A DNA stretch of 64,000 nucleotides from Solibacillus sp. FSL H8-0538 (lineage in GTDB: Bacteria; Bacillota; Bacilli; Bacillales_A; Planococcaceae): NCBI RefSeq assembly GCF_038003525.1, contig NZ_JBBOPI010000001.1, positions 611,001 to 675,000 of the forward strand, read 5' to 3'. The notes under the pieces were generated by a model. That model worked only from the letters and a program-made list of their open reading frames with translations. It was not told where the DNA came from and did no database searches. Both the position numbers and the translations under genes were made by a program. Shown here piece after piece: positions 56,015 through 64,000 of the stretch. Within the stretch, counting starts at the first letter, position 1, and every line of letters begins with the position of its first letter.

Positions 56015-58048
56015 TTAATAAGCAGGTAATTTTTTTACTAAATCTGAACGAATCCATACATATTGTTGTGCTGGTGGGTTATCGTCAGAATAGACTTTGT
56101 ACCAAACATAGCCGTCTGCAGCTGATGTTTCTTCAAGAATGATGACAGGATAGCCGAACATGCCTGTTTCACCAACAACTTTAGCCTTATAGGTAAATAC
56201 TTTTGTAGAAGATGCAGATGCTTCTGCACGTGTATTAACGAGATCGCCACCATTGACTGCCATGGCTAACTGGCCGTTACCGAAATCCTTCTTACCAAAA
56301 CGGTTGTCCATGCGGTACATATGACCAGCAATTTTACTACCCCAGAACGGATCCGATGCATAGTGAACATTCATGCCGGCCGTTTTATTACCAGGAGCAG
56401 CCCCTTTTGCAAAGCCACCTGATTGTGGTACATAGTTAAGGTTTACATACATATTTAGGAACGCCATGACACTATCATCACGTGATGCATAGCTTGACCC
56501 TAATGTTGTATCTGAATCGAATACTTTAATTCCAAAAATATTGTTTTTCTCAAGTGAGTTTTTACTAATACCATAATCCCCTTCATGCATCGACGCAGCT
56601 AAAATGAATAGCGCGTTTACGTTATGAGAGGCTTCCACTTGTTTCAGTAATGCCCCCATACCAATTAGACGAGATTCAGTTGTTGCCTTTGCATAGCGGG
56701 CGATCCCTGTTGCTTGACGCTCTTGTAAAAGTGTCATAATCATGTTGTCTAGTTCTTCGGCAGTATAATTTGAATGTTGACGAATCGATGCGAACTGGAA
56801 ATATTGATAGTCTGTGCCGACAAGCTTTGTTTGCAGCTTGTCACTATAGAAATTCACACCGTCCTGGCTGTAATAGTTTACGTTAGATTTCATAAATGCA
56901 GGGGCGGCTCCGACAACATAATCTCCGTTATAGCTTTGCGTTATGTGATTATATGTTTTATGCGTTAAAAAACCACCTGCAATATAATAATAGTTTTGTC
57001 CTTTAATTAGGCTAGTTGGTGTTAACGTGACTTCGCTCATTTTCACATAGCCCTTTGTATCCGCTAACTGGACGATTGCATAATCTTCACCACTGCCGAT
57101 ATATTTGAACTCAGAACCTTCAACTGCATAGGTAACTGCTTTTTTAAAGTCCTTCATTGAATAAACTGATACAGTATTTAATGATGTGTCAGCTGCTGAT
57201 GCAATGCCGCTGCTCATTTTGATAATTTTATCGTCTTGAAAAATTAAATTCAGTGAATCCGATGCTTTGTAAGCCGCTTCAGCTTGCTCATAAGTGAAGT
57301 AAACGGTCGGATTTTTTGTCACTGTAGCGTTTGAAATTGACCCGACATAAAAGACGTTTACTTCGGGTTCAGGTGTCGGTGTTGGCTCCGGCGATGGATC
57401 AGGTGTTGGTTCTGGATCCACATTTACCGCATATTGCTTGACGGTTGTATTCATACGGAATAGAAAGGCAGCTGCGTGTGCAATCGTTGCCGATCCTTGA
57501 GGTTCAAAATAGACACCTTTATTTGTATGAGAACCACGGATGATATTATAGTAAACATTCGTAGCAACAGCTGGTTTAAACTGATCACTAATTTTAATAT
57601 TATCTTTAAATGTTAATGGTGTTACTTCAAGTGGTACATTTTGATAGCGCAGCGCCTTTTGTAATAAGGCAGCCATATGTTGACGTGTAATTTTGTCATT
57701 TGGTCTAAATGTACCGTCTGGATAGCCGCTTAAAATGTTTGACCCAGATGCCGCTTGAATTTCTAAAGTCAGGGCAGAGCCTTCTTTTAAATCCTTAAAC
57801 GTATGCTGCGTTGATGCTGGTAGATTTAATGCGCGCGTTATGTAGGAAGCGAATTCACCACGTGTGACCGCGCGATTTGGATTGTAATTGCCTTTCGCAT
57901 CTGGACGTATTACATTTAAGTTAGCCCAATATGTAAGTTCATTGACCATTTGATGACCCGTTATGTCACTTGCGTAAGATTTTGATTGTGTTGAAATGGA
58001 TACGATTAGCATTAGCGCTAATAGTAGTCCGATAGTTTTTTTGAACAC
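56015..58048 (-). CDS. SLH-anchored glucosaminidase
   Basis: A 677-residue secreted peptidoglycan hydrolase. The start is GTG at 58048 with AGGAG 9 nt upstream. The order is signal peptide (~1-27), three SLH domains (~28-205), a Pro/Glu/Thr linker (~215-240, repeated P-E-P-T-P), a middle beta-rich region (~240-400), and a LytD-type glucosaminidase domain (~425-590). Likely catalytic E489 is in MHEGDYG; NNIFGIK and the downstream Y-A-S-D-P-F motif also fit. A C-terminal SH3-like domain (~600-677) ends it. It should cleave between GlcNAc and MurNAc. It is the only minus-strand gene in this half of the window and is divergent from the Wzy-like gene. Confidence 0.9.
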   Translation of the reverse strand: MFKKTIGLLLALMLIVSISTQSKSYASDITGHQMVNELTYWANLNVIRPDAKGNYNPNRAVTRGEFASYITRALNLPASTQHTFKDLKEGSALTLEIQAASGSNILSGYPDGTFRPNDKITRQHMAALLQKALRYQNVPLEVTPLTFKDNIKISDQFKPAVATNVYYNIIRGSHTNKGVYFEPQGSATIAHAAAFLFRMNTTVKQYAVNVDPEPTPDPSPEPTPTPEPEVNVFYVGSISNATVTKNPTVYFTYEQAEAAYKASDSLNLIFQDDKIIKMSSGIASAADTSLNTVSVYSMKDFKKAVTYAVEGSEFKYIGSGEDYAIVQLADTKGYVKMSEVTLTPTSLIKGQNYYYIAGGFLTHKTYNHITQSYNGDYVVGAAPAFMKSNVNYYSQDGVNFYSDKLQTKLVGTDYQYFQFASIRQHSNYTAEELDNMIMTLLQERQATGIARYAKATTESRLIGMGALLKQVEASHNVNALFILAASMHEGDYGISKNSLEKNNIFGIKVFDSDTTLGSSYASRDDSVMAFLNMYVNLNYVPQSGGFAKGAAPGNKTAGMNVHYASDPFWGSKIAGHMYRMDNRFGKKDFGNGQLAMAVNGGDLVNTRAEASASSTKVFTYKAKVVGETGMFGYPVIILEETSAADGYVWYKVYSDDNPPAQQYVWIRSDLVKKLPAY

Positions 58049-58128
58049 GTAAACACTCTCCTCTCAATCTTTTACTATTTTATCAATTTATTTGTGCGAA
58101 TCATAGAAAAATCCGAATCTTAAAACGT

Positions 58129-58157
58129 TTGTAATATAAATGTAACCATATTATACT
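58129..58157 (+). promoter_or_regulatory. Promoter of the Wzy-like gene
   Basis: TTGTAA (58129-58134), a 17-bp spacer and TATACT (58152-58157). Confidence 0.65.
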
Positions 58158-58233
58158 TAAGTTCGTCTTATTTACTAGAGAGATTATGACCTTTATAATA
58201 ATAGAACTATATAGAGAGAGGGTAAGGACATCA

Positions 58234-59724
58234 ATGAAAGATATTTCTGTGAAAATCGGAAAACAAGAATGGTTGGAACTGCTGCTAGCAATTGCTGTAT
58301 TAATTGCAGCGACACTTTTACCTTCACAAATTGCACTTTATAGTACAGCTGTGTTCTTTACGATATTTGCATTTTTCAAGCCGTTTCAAGCTTTAGTTAT
58401 TTTAGTGCCATATGTTATTTTCCGTTCATTATTTATTGAAATTAATCCAGGAATGAAGTTAATCGGGGATTTAATGACATTTGTTGTTTTAGCCCGTTTA
58501 TTCCTTTTGAATATTCGTCAAGTTAAAACATGGTTCCACTTTAAGCCATTTGAATGGTTCTTCTTTGCCTTTTTACTTTTTGGGGCAGCAATCGGTTATA
58601 AAAACGGGGTATCAATTGGCGCGATCGTGTTCCAATTACGTACGTTCCTCATCATGTATATTCTGTACTACATTTTAAGCCGTAGTGAATTACCGAAAAA
58701 CTTCTTCGTGAAGCTGGCGTGGATAACGGTATTATCAGGCGTCGTTATTTTTGTACAAGGTGTTGTAGAAAAATTAACGTTACGTCAAGAGCTGATGCCA
58801 GAAGCATGGGCGCAGAAAACCTTGTCGTCTACAAACTTTGTACGGATATACGGATTATTAAATAATCCTAACTCATTAGCACTTGTCATGTTCTTTGCGA
58901 TTTGTGCGGCGTTCTTCCTACGCTGGGCTTATAAGGACGTGCAATATAAATGGATACTAATCATTGCAAATGTAGCGTTTGTCGGTATGCTGTTGTTAAC
59001 ACTATCACGCGGTACATGGATTGCATCATTCGTGTTCGTGGTATTCTTCATGTTGCTAGCGCGTAATTGGAAGCTATTTAAACAAATTGTCATTACGTTT
59101 ATCGCGGCCATTGTGTTAGTGTATTACCCTGTGAATTTAGGCCTTTTAGTGCTACAAAATATGGGGATGGATAATGACACAGCCCCAGATATTTCTGAAA
59201 GTGGAATTAGTAACCGCTTCACTGCAACATTTGATGATGAGACACTTACACTCATGAACGAGAGTGGCCGTGTATTCTATATTAAAAAAGGCTTTGAAGT
59301 ATTAAAGGACTATCCAATTACAGGAGCTGGCTTTGGTACATTTGGTGGCTCAGCAACACTTTCATATGATTCACCAATTTATGAGAAATACGAGATTCGC
59401 TCAGATATATACGGAGGGAAAAACTTCTACTCTGACAACCAATACATTCAAGTTATCGCAGAAACAGGTGCGGTCGGCGTCTTATTATTCGCGGGCTTCT
59501 TACTGTCAATGGTATGGATGTTCTGGAAGGAACGAAAAACAGTATTCGGCCAGTATATGTTTGGTTTATGGTTTGCTACAGGGGCAGCCGGCATGTTCTA
59601 TAATATTTGGGAGCTGAAAGTTTATACAATGTTCTTCTTCATGCTATTTGCACTGTTTGTAAGTAGTCGTGCCCTATATCCGATGCTCGAGCTAAGTAAA
59701 TCAGAACGAGAGCAAGCTGAATAA
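58234..59724 (+). CDS. O-antigen ligase / polymerase-like membrane protein
   Basis: A 496-residue multi-pass membrane protein with roughly ten to twelve transmembrane segments and a large outer loop (~305-410) typical of the Wzy_C/WaaL family. The TLSRGT motif after a transmembrane segment and the G-x-G-F-G-T-F-G loop (ITGAGFGTFGG) match polymerases that use lipid-linked oligosaccharide. I chose the ATG at 58234 with GGTAAGGA upstream; an in-frame ATG at 58186 would add a short poorly supported extension. Next to SLH genes and csaB, its likely job is to polymerise or ligate the wall polymer. The substrate is inferred. Confidence 0.82.
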   Translation: MKDISVKIGKQEWLELLLAIAVLIAATLLPSQIALYSTAVFFTIFAFFKPFQALVILVPYVIFRSLFIEINPGMKLIGDLMTFVVLARLFLLNIRQVKTWFHFKPFEWFFFAFLLFGAAIGYKNGVSIGAIVFQLRTFLIMYILYYILSRSELPKNFFVKLAWITVLSGVVIFVQGVVEKLTLRQELMPEAWAQKTLSSTNFVRIYGLLNNPNSLALVMFFAICAAFFLRWAYKDVQYKWILIIANVAFVGMLLLTLSRGTWIASFVFVVFFMLLARNWKLFKQIVITFIAAIVLVYYPVNLGLLVLQNMGMDNDTAPDISESGISNRFTATFDDETLTLMNESGRVFYIKKGFEVLKDYPITGAGFGTFGGSATLSYDSPIYEKYEIRSDIYGGKNFYSDNQYIQVIAETGAVGVLLFAGFLLSMVWMFWKERKTVFGQYMFGLWFATGAAGMFYNIWELKVYTMFFFMLFALFVSSRALYPMLELSKSEREQAE

Positions 59725-59730
59725 CAACTA

Positions 59731-59758
59731 AAACGGTAGCGTCATGCTATCGTTTTTT
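59731..59758 (+). terminator. Terminator of the Wzy-like gene
   Basis: ACGGTAGC pairs with GCTATCGT (one wobble), followed by six T residues. Confidence 0.8.
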
Positions 59759-59760
59759 AT

Positions 59761-59838
59761 GTGGTTAAGAAAGTATAACTTTCTTAACCACATAAGTAAG
59801 GACATCAACTCGCCCTATTTTGGGCGAGTTGTGTCTTT
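59761..59838 (+). repeat. Double-hairpin intergenic repeat, copy 2
   Basis: Hairpin I (59761-59791) is GTGGTTAAGAAAG…CTTTCTTAACCAC and hairpin II (59807-59830) is AACTCGCCC…GGGCGAGTT, followed by GTGTCTTTC. It differs from copy 1 in hairpin I by A to T on one arm and the matching T to A on the other. Confidence 0.85.
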
Positions 59839-59943
59839 CTAACATTCTATTGGGTTTCGCTACTGAAATGTAATATTAATGTTATAGTATGCAACGCCAA
59901 AATTTGTTAAGGTAAAGTGTAACAACTAAGAAAGGAAGGTGAA

Positions 59944-59982
59944 ATGCTTCAAGTTTTGATGAAGCAACACTATGAAAATTAA
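59944..59982 (+). CDS. 12-codon leader cistron overlapping the glycosidase start
   Basis: Reads MLQVLMKQHYEN-stop, with AAAGGAAGGT at ideal spacing. It overlaps the first codons of the glycosidase gene in another frame and stops 10 nt beyond that gene's ATG. The glycosidase ATG has no ribosome site and its frame is closed by TGA just upstream, so re-initiation from this cistron is the likely route. The peptide looks like no known family. Confidence 0.55.
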   Translation: MLQVLMKQHYEN

Positions 59983-62242
59983 ACATTTAATTATTACATG
60001 TATGGTCATGTTGTCTATTGTTTTAGGGGCGCAGGAAAAAGGCTATGCAGCACAAACGACGAATGAATCGTACCCGGTATCACAAGGTGTAGAGTATTCC
60101 AATTATACATACAAAGGGTTAAAAACGAGCGTTGTAAATCATTTACAAGTAGATTTATCAAATCCATTTACAAAAATTGGACTTGGATTACCAACACCTA
60201 TTAATACGTTAATGACGACGACAGAGCATGCGAATAAACATTCTAAAGAGGGCAACCGTGTCGTTGGGGCAATTAACTCAAACTTCTATAATATGAGTGA
60301 CGGTTATCCATTGTATTTAATTTCTCAATATAATTCTATTGTGACACCGAGCGTTATTTCAGACTCAAGCTCAAACTATGTGAGCCAGCCAATTGCCTTT
60401 GGGATTACGGCGAATGGCAATGCAGATATAGCTTATTATAATAGTGATATTACCGTAAATTACAAAGGTGAAGCGCTGAAAGTAAATGGGCTTAATGTTA
60501 AGCGTGGTGACAATGAAGCGATTATTTACACACCGCAAAATCATAGCTCACAAACACCAAACGGCGAAAAGGGAATCGAATTTATCGTGGAGACAGGCTC
60601 TACAGTATCTTCAACAAAATTCGGCCAGACGTTAACAGGGAAAGTAACGGCGATTCGCGGTTACGGCGACACTACGAAGGCGAAAATCCCACGTAACGGT
60701 TTTGTATTATCGTTTAACGGTTCAACATGGGGCGATAAATTCCGTAATATCACAATCGGAGAGGAAGTTTCGGTTACATTCTCGATTGATGATCGCTGGA
60801 TGGATGCGCAGTTTATGATGGCGAGCGGTCCTTTACTCGTATTAGATGGTAAAAAGAATTTAACGATCAATACATCGAGCTCACGTGCAAAAGAAGTAGC
60901 ACCACGTTCAGCAATAGCGATTAGTAAAGATAAAAAGACCGTGCATTTAATAACGGTGGATGGTCGAACAAGCGCAAGTGCGGGGATGAATTTATCGCAG
61001 TTTGCAGATTACTTAGTAAGCCTTGGCGTTGACCGCGCAATTAATTTAGATGGTGGCGGCTCGACAACGATGGGCATCCGTAAATACGGTAGCAATACAG
61101 TGGTACTTGCGAATCAGCCTTCAGGTGGCTCACAGCGCCGCGTGTCGGCAATTATTGAAGCAATTAGTACAGGTGCAACGAGCTCAGCAAAGCATATTAA
61201 AGTATCCCGCGATAAAATAGGCTCATTACTTGTTGGTGCGACCGTAAAATTAGCACCAGAATATGTCTTAGATGAGCATTATAACCCATTAACGGTGAAT
61301 GCTGCTGATTTTGCAGTAGCAGCACAAAATAACAAAGTAACGGTTAATGGCCTAAGCTATACAGGGGTAGCGGGTGGTACAGAGCGCGTAACGGTGACAA
61401 ACGGCGGAGCTTCTCAAACGATAGCTTTTAACGTAGTAGAAGCACCAGTTGGCTTCTCGATTTCAGCCGGCTCGACAACAACGATTGACCCGGATGCATC
61501 AGTGCAATTAAAAGTAAATGTAACAGGTCAAGACAATGAACCATTAATTTACAATGATTCACAATTACAATGGTCAATTGACGGAGATATTGGTACGATC
61601 TTCTCTTCCGGCGTATTCAAGTCAAACGGAAAAGAAGGCAAGGCAACGGTAACGGTAACACTTGGGTCAAAATCAGTTTCTAAAGAAATCATAGTGAAGG
61701 CTGTCGAAAAACCATTATTTAAAGATATTTCGGTAAATAATCGTTACAAAACAGAGCTAAGCTATTTAGTGGAACATGGATTAATTAGTGGTTACCCAGA
61801 TGGCACATTTAAACCGGATCAAGCGTTAACACGTGCACAAGCTGCAGCATTATTAACACGTGCACTAAACTTATCAACGTCGGACGTAGTTAATCCGAAC
61901 TTTGCAGACGTTTCGACGAGCAATACGAATTACAAGCAAATTGCGGCGATTGTCAATGCAGGAATTATGAACGGTACGGGCGATGGTAAATTTAATCCTG
62001 GTGCGCCGTTAACACGTGCACAAATGGCGAAAATTTTAGTTGTTGCCTATGATTTAACAGGCACAACGGATACGAAATTCAAGGACGTTAGCAGTAAGCA
62101 TTGGTCATATGAATATGTGCATACATTAGCTGCGAATAAGATTACCACTGGTTATGAAGACAATACATTCAAGCCAGGTGTCGAAGTTTCGCGTATGCAT
62201 TTTAGCTTATTCCTATATCGAACAATTACGCAGCAACAATAA
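59972..62242 (+). CDS. SLH-anchored phosphodiester glycosidase (NAGPA-type)
   Basis: A 756-residue secreted enzyme with a signal peptide (~1-27). A phosphodiester glycosidase domain (~75-390) contains INSNFYNMSDGYP, RGYGDTTKAKIPRNG, LVLDGKK and the signature INLDGGGSTTM, followed by SQRRVSAII. This family removes sugars linked by phosphodiester (as in the uncovering enzyme NAGPA and some exo-acting wall enzymes). Ig-like modules (~400-570) lead to three SLH domains at the C-terminus (~575-750). Such an enzyme could trim phosphate-linked sugars of wall polymers or exopolysaccharide. The start at 59972 lacks a ribosome site (see the overlapping leader cistron). Its terminator hairpin is split by the insertion at 62284. 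Confidence 0.85.
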   Translation: MKIKHLIITCMVMLSIVLGAQEKGYAAQTTNESYPVSQGVEYSNYTYKGLKTSVVNHLQVDLSNPFTKIGLGLPTPINTLMTTTEHANKHSKEGNRVVGAINSNFYNMSDGYPLYLISQYNSIVTPSVISDSSSNYVSQPIAFGITANGNADIAYYNSDITVNYKGEALKVNGLNVKRGDNEAIIYTPQNHSSQTPNGEKGIEFIVETGSTVSSTKFGQTLTGKVTAIRGYGDTTKAKIPRNGFVLSFNGSTWGDKFRNITIGEEVSVTFSIDDRWMDAQFMMASGPLLVLDGKKNLTINTSSSRAKEVAPRSAIAISKDKKTVHLITVDGRTSASAGMNLSQFADYLVSLGVDRAINLDGGGSTTMGIRKYGSNTVVLANQPSGGSQRRVSAIIEAISTGATSSAKHIKVSRDKIGSLLVGATVKLAPEYVLDEHYNPLTVNAADFAVAAQNNKVTVNGLSYTGVAGGTERVTVTNGGASQTIAFNVVEAPVGFSISAGSTTTIDPDASVQLKVNVTGQDNEPLIYNDSQLQWSIDGDIGTIFSSGVFKSNGKEGKATVTVTLGSKSVSKEIIVKAVEKPLFKDISVNNRYKTELSYLVEHGLISGYPDGTFKPDQALTRAQAAALLTRALNLSTSDVVNPNFADVSTSNTNYKQIAAIVNAGIMNGTGDGKFNPGAPLTRAQMAKILVVAYDLTGTTDTKFKDVSSKHWSYEYVHTLAANKITTGYEDNTFKPGVEVSRMHFSLFLYRTITQQQ

Positions 62243-62283
62243 TAAAACCTTTGCGGAAGTTTGCGAACGAAACATGCAACTTC
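62243..62283 (+). terminator. Left half of a terminator split by an insertion
   Basis: AAAACCTTTGCGGAAGTTTGC (62244-62264) pairs with GCAACTTCCGCAGAGGTTTT, whose remaining part now lies at 63295-63316, followed by its T-run. The IS1182-type element sits in the 3' arm and duplicates TGCAACTTC (62275-62283 and 63294-63302). The left piece alone can still form a smaller hairpin (GAAGTTTGC…GCAACTTC) without a T-run. Confidence 0.75.
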
Positions 62284-62626
62284 GAGGGCACTGAAGAAGT
62301 CTATAAAGTAGTTTAGCCAGTTCTTGAACGATGTCTTGTTCAAGAACTGGCTTTTTTCTTCGATGTCGTTGATTTCCGTTGCGGCGAACGCTTTTCTGGG
62401 GGCGAGCCTTGAGCCGCTTCCCTCGCTGCGCTCAGTCCAGGGTCTCAAGCTGCTCGCTAATCCCCTAGAAGTCGTCGCCTCCACTCCAATCAACTTGTAT
62501 TTGTTAGAAATGAATGCGTCATTCTCTCATCTAAAAAGAATGCTTCATTGTATTCTTAAAGGAACATATTAAAGGTAGTATTTCTAAATTTTTCCAATCC
62601 AATAAACACTCAACTTTAGCCTGTTT

Positions 62627-62966
62627 ATGGCGTTTTACGATGTTAATGTGCCAAAAGATAACATGCTTTGCCAAATCAATGAACTTGATGATTTTTCATT
62701 CATTTTAGAAGAGTTAAAAATAAAATATTGTTTAGACAACGGGTGGAACGCGATACATGATGTATCAGACGTCTACTTAGTGGAACCCTCAAAATACTGA
62801 ATAATTTAAGCAATTACCCGCAAATTACTACAAAGTAGAAAAGAAGAATAGTGAATTGAAAAAGGAAACGGCATCGGGTCTATTGGGCATAGAAATTCAA
62901 AGTGCCACAACGATATTTGCTGTCAAACTGAAACAAATATTAAAGCTACTGAATGAAAAAGAGTAA
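62627..62966 (+). pseudogene. IS1182-family transposase, internally deleted
   Basis: The N-terminus MAFYDVNVPKDNMLCQINEL…LKIKYCLDNGW matches what I know of IS1182 transposases. After a deletion it reads HDVSDVYLVEPSKY and stops at 62800. A second open piece (…VEKKNSELKKETASG… to …LKLLNEKE, ending 62966) looks like the protein's C-terminus. More than half the catalytic domain is gone, so it cannot move itself. Confidence 0.8.
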
Positions 62967-63114
62967 GGAATAGAGAAGGAAATAATTCATTTTCTGTTCA
63001 AAATTGAACAAGAAGTGAATTATTTTTAACTGAAAAAGATTCGTTATTATTAGGGTCTTTACCAAAACATGTCCTTTACTTTAAAAGAAAGTGTACTACT
63101 TTATAGGCACATGG

Positions 63115-63230
63115 AACGGAAGGCGGCGACTCCTGCGGGAAAAGCGTGAGCCTTGAGACCCCGCACGAAGCGAAGCGGAGGAGGAGGCTCAAGCCACGCC
63201 CGCGGAAAGCGACCGCCTGGAGTGGAATGT
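63115..63230. repeat. GC-rich Bacillaceae-type repeat block
   Basis: GGCGGCGACTCCTGCGGGAA … ACCCCGC … GAGGAGG … CGCCCGCGGAAAGCGACCGCC has strong internal dyad symmetry and is much richer in GC than its surroundings. An inverted relative lies at 62380-62500. Similar blocks recur in many Bacillaceae genomes (from memory). Confidence 0.6.
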
Positions 63231-63332
63231 GCTGTCAAGTTCAGATTTTGGTGTAGGGCCCATTATTAAAATATAAGTTTTTCAGTGCCCTTTGCAACTT
63301 CCGCAGAGGTTTTTTCGTTTTAGAGACATTAT

Positions 63333-63341
63333 GCTATACTT
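63333..63341 (+). promoter_or_regulatory. Extended -10 promoter candidate for csaB
   Basis: TGCTATACT, an extended -10 element, starts 40 bp after the IS end. The matching -35 (TTTTCG) is poor. A leader of about 160 nt precedes csaB and holds no gene. Confidence 0.45.
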
Positions 63342-63505
63342 GTAGCAGATAAAAGCAGTGTAGAATAAGCACGAACAACGCATGTAAACAATAGGTTCTG
63401 TTAAATCTATTTGTTGGTAGTTATTAATAAATAACATTGCACACTTGCTTGCAAATCAACAGCAGTGTTTAACAGCGCCAAAATAATAAAAGGATGTATG
63501 AAAAC

Positions 63506-64000
63506 GTGAAAATTGGAATTGTTGGTAACTACGGAAATGATAATAATGGGGATGAAGCAATTTTACTAAGCATCATCCGTCAACTGCAAAAAGTGTTTAA
63601 CATCCCGACTAAGAATTTAGTCGTATTTAGTAATAATCCACAGCAAACAGCGGACCGCTATGAGGTTGAAAGCTACCCGCTATATTATAAAAATGGCAAT
63701 GCCCCGAAAACATTTTTCAAAACGTATAAGGAAAATTCAAAAGTGGTGAAAAATCTGGATTTCGTTGTCATTGGTGGCGGCGGTATTTTAATGGATTTGT
63801 ACAAGCGTGAAGCACCGTTATATGGATCTTATGCGATGATGGCGAACAATGCGGGCGTACCCTATGTAGTATATGGCTGTGGTGCTGGTCCATTAAATAC
63901 GGGTCTAGGCAAATGGTTTATTCGTTATATGGCCAAACATGCAGAAAACATTTCAGTCCGTGATCCACAATCGCAAAAGCTATTGAAGTCAATTGGTGTG
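63506..64000 (+). CDS. csaB: CsaB, polysaccharide pyruvyl transferase (partial, cut by window end)
   Basis: The first 165 codons of the enzyme that adds 4,6-linked pyruvate ketal to the ManNAc of secondary wall polymers, the modification SLH domains recognise. Start GTG at 63506 (IGIVGNYGNDNNGDEAIL…) with AAAGGA 12 nt upstream; an in-frame ATG at 63494 overlaps the ribosome site. N-terminal motifs fit the family: G-N-x-G-D-E-A-I-L, then VVIGGGGILMD and YGCGAGPL. The gene runs off the window. Its presence explains why so many SLH proteins cluster here. Confidence 0.9.
   Translation, partial: MKIGIVGNYGNDNNGDEAILLSIIRQLQKVFNIPTKNLVVFSNNPQQTADRYEVESYPLYYKNGNAPKTFFKTYKENSKVVKNLDFVVIGGGGILMDLYKREAPLYGSYAMMANNAGVPYVVYGCGAGPLNTGLGKWFIRYMAKHAENISVRDPQSQKLLKSIGV

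Larger units (their letters stand above)
62284..63293 (+). mobile_element. Defective IS1182-type element, 1010 bp, with 9-bp target duplication
   Basis: Terminal repeats GAGGGCACTGAAGAAGT and AAAGGGCACTGAAAAACT (complement) bound a 1.0-kb element flanked by TGCAACTTC. Inside are, in order, a hairpin with T-run (62315-62357), a GC-rich block (62380-62500), a transposase pseudogene (62627-62966) and a second GC-rich block (63115-63230). The outer hairpin would stop transcripts from entering the transposase gene. Confidence 0.85.

Noticed and set aside
59972-59982. Joining the 12-codon leader cistron and the glycosidase as one frameshifted protein
   Set aside because: The glycosidase frame already begins with a complete signal peptide, so an N-terminal extension would spoil it.
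1-64000. tRNA, rRNA or replication origin features
   Set aside because: I looked for tRNA-like cloverleafs with the TTCGA arm, rRNA segments and DnaA-box clusters and saw none I could support; a tRNA or Rfam search would settle it.

Overview
This is low-GC Bacillota DNA. The strong AGGAGG ribosome sites, the YwqA/YwqB pair, an IDEAL-domain protein and S-layer precursors beginning MANQPKK all point to a Lysinibacillus/Solibacillus-type bacterium (Planococcaceae/Caryophanaceae). The genus is an inference; no rRNA or tRNA gene is present to confirm it.

The window is a cell-surface island. Ten intact genes and one interrupted gene encode secreted proteins with S-layer-homology (SLH) domains. These domains normally hold proteins on a pyruvylated secondary cell wall polymer (SCWP). 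Polymer genes bracket the island: wecC (UDP-ManNAc dehydrogenase) and tagA (ManNAc transferase) on the left, and a Wzy/O-antigen-ligase-like membrane protein and csaB (pyruvyl transferase, cut by the window end) on the right. One locus therefore appears to encode much of the anchor and many of the anchored proteins.

Layout. 0.2-4.6 kb: SNF2 helicase and SWIM-protein operon (minus strand). 5.4-8.6 kb: IDEAL protein, wecC, tagA. 8.6-8.9 kb: possible small RNA and a double-hairpin repeat. 9.4-13.0 kb: an S-layer gene with a strong promoter but an in-frame TAA at codon 123. 13.2-16.8 kb: mobile-element graveyard (MITE, IS200, frameshifted rve transposase, ISL3 and IS3 remnants). 17.0-22.2 kb: 1718-residue SLH protein with two blocks of near-identical tandem FIVAR repeats. 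22.5-24.1 kb: plasmid-like cluster with a RadC-type JAB protein. 24.4-36.4 kb: subtilisin-like protease (tail frameshifted), secreted 5'-nucleotidase, a very large two-nuclease protein and an SH3 membrane protein. 37.1-46.4 kb: the likely main S-layer gene, a second S-layer-like gene, an SLH-only protein and an SLH-anchored alpha/alpha-toroid enzyme. 46.7-62.2 kb: giant helical-repeat protein, then SLH proteins carrying CAP, NlpC/P60, amidase, glucosaminidase and phosphodiester-glycosidase domains, plus the Wzy-like gene. 62.3-63.3 kb: decayed IS1182-type element next to the csaB promoter.

The non-coding signals I find most interesting are these. IS1182-type elements sit inside terminator hairpins with 9-10 bp target duplications. 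A double-hairpin intergenic repeat shows compensatory base changes. A 28-nt motif near tagA is complementary to the 3' UTR of the NlpC gene. Two short leader cistrons with strong ribosome sites overlap the starts of ywqA and the phosphodiester-glycosidase gene, both of which lack their own ribosome site.
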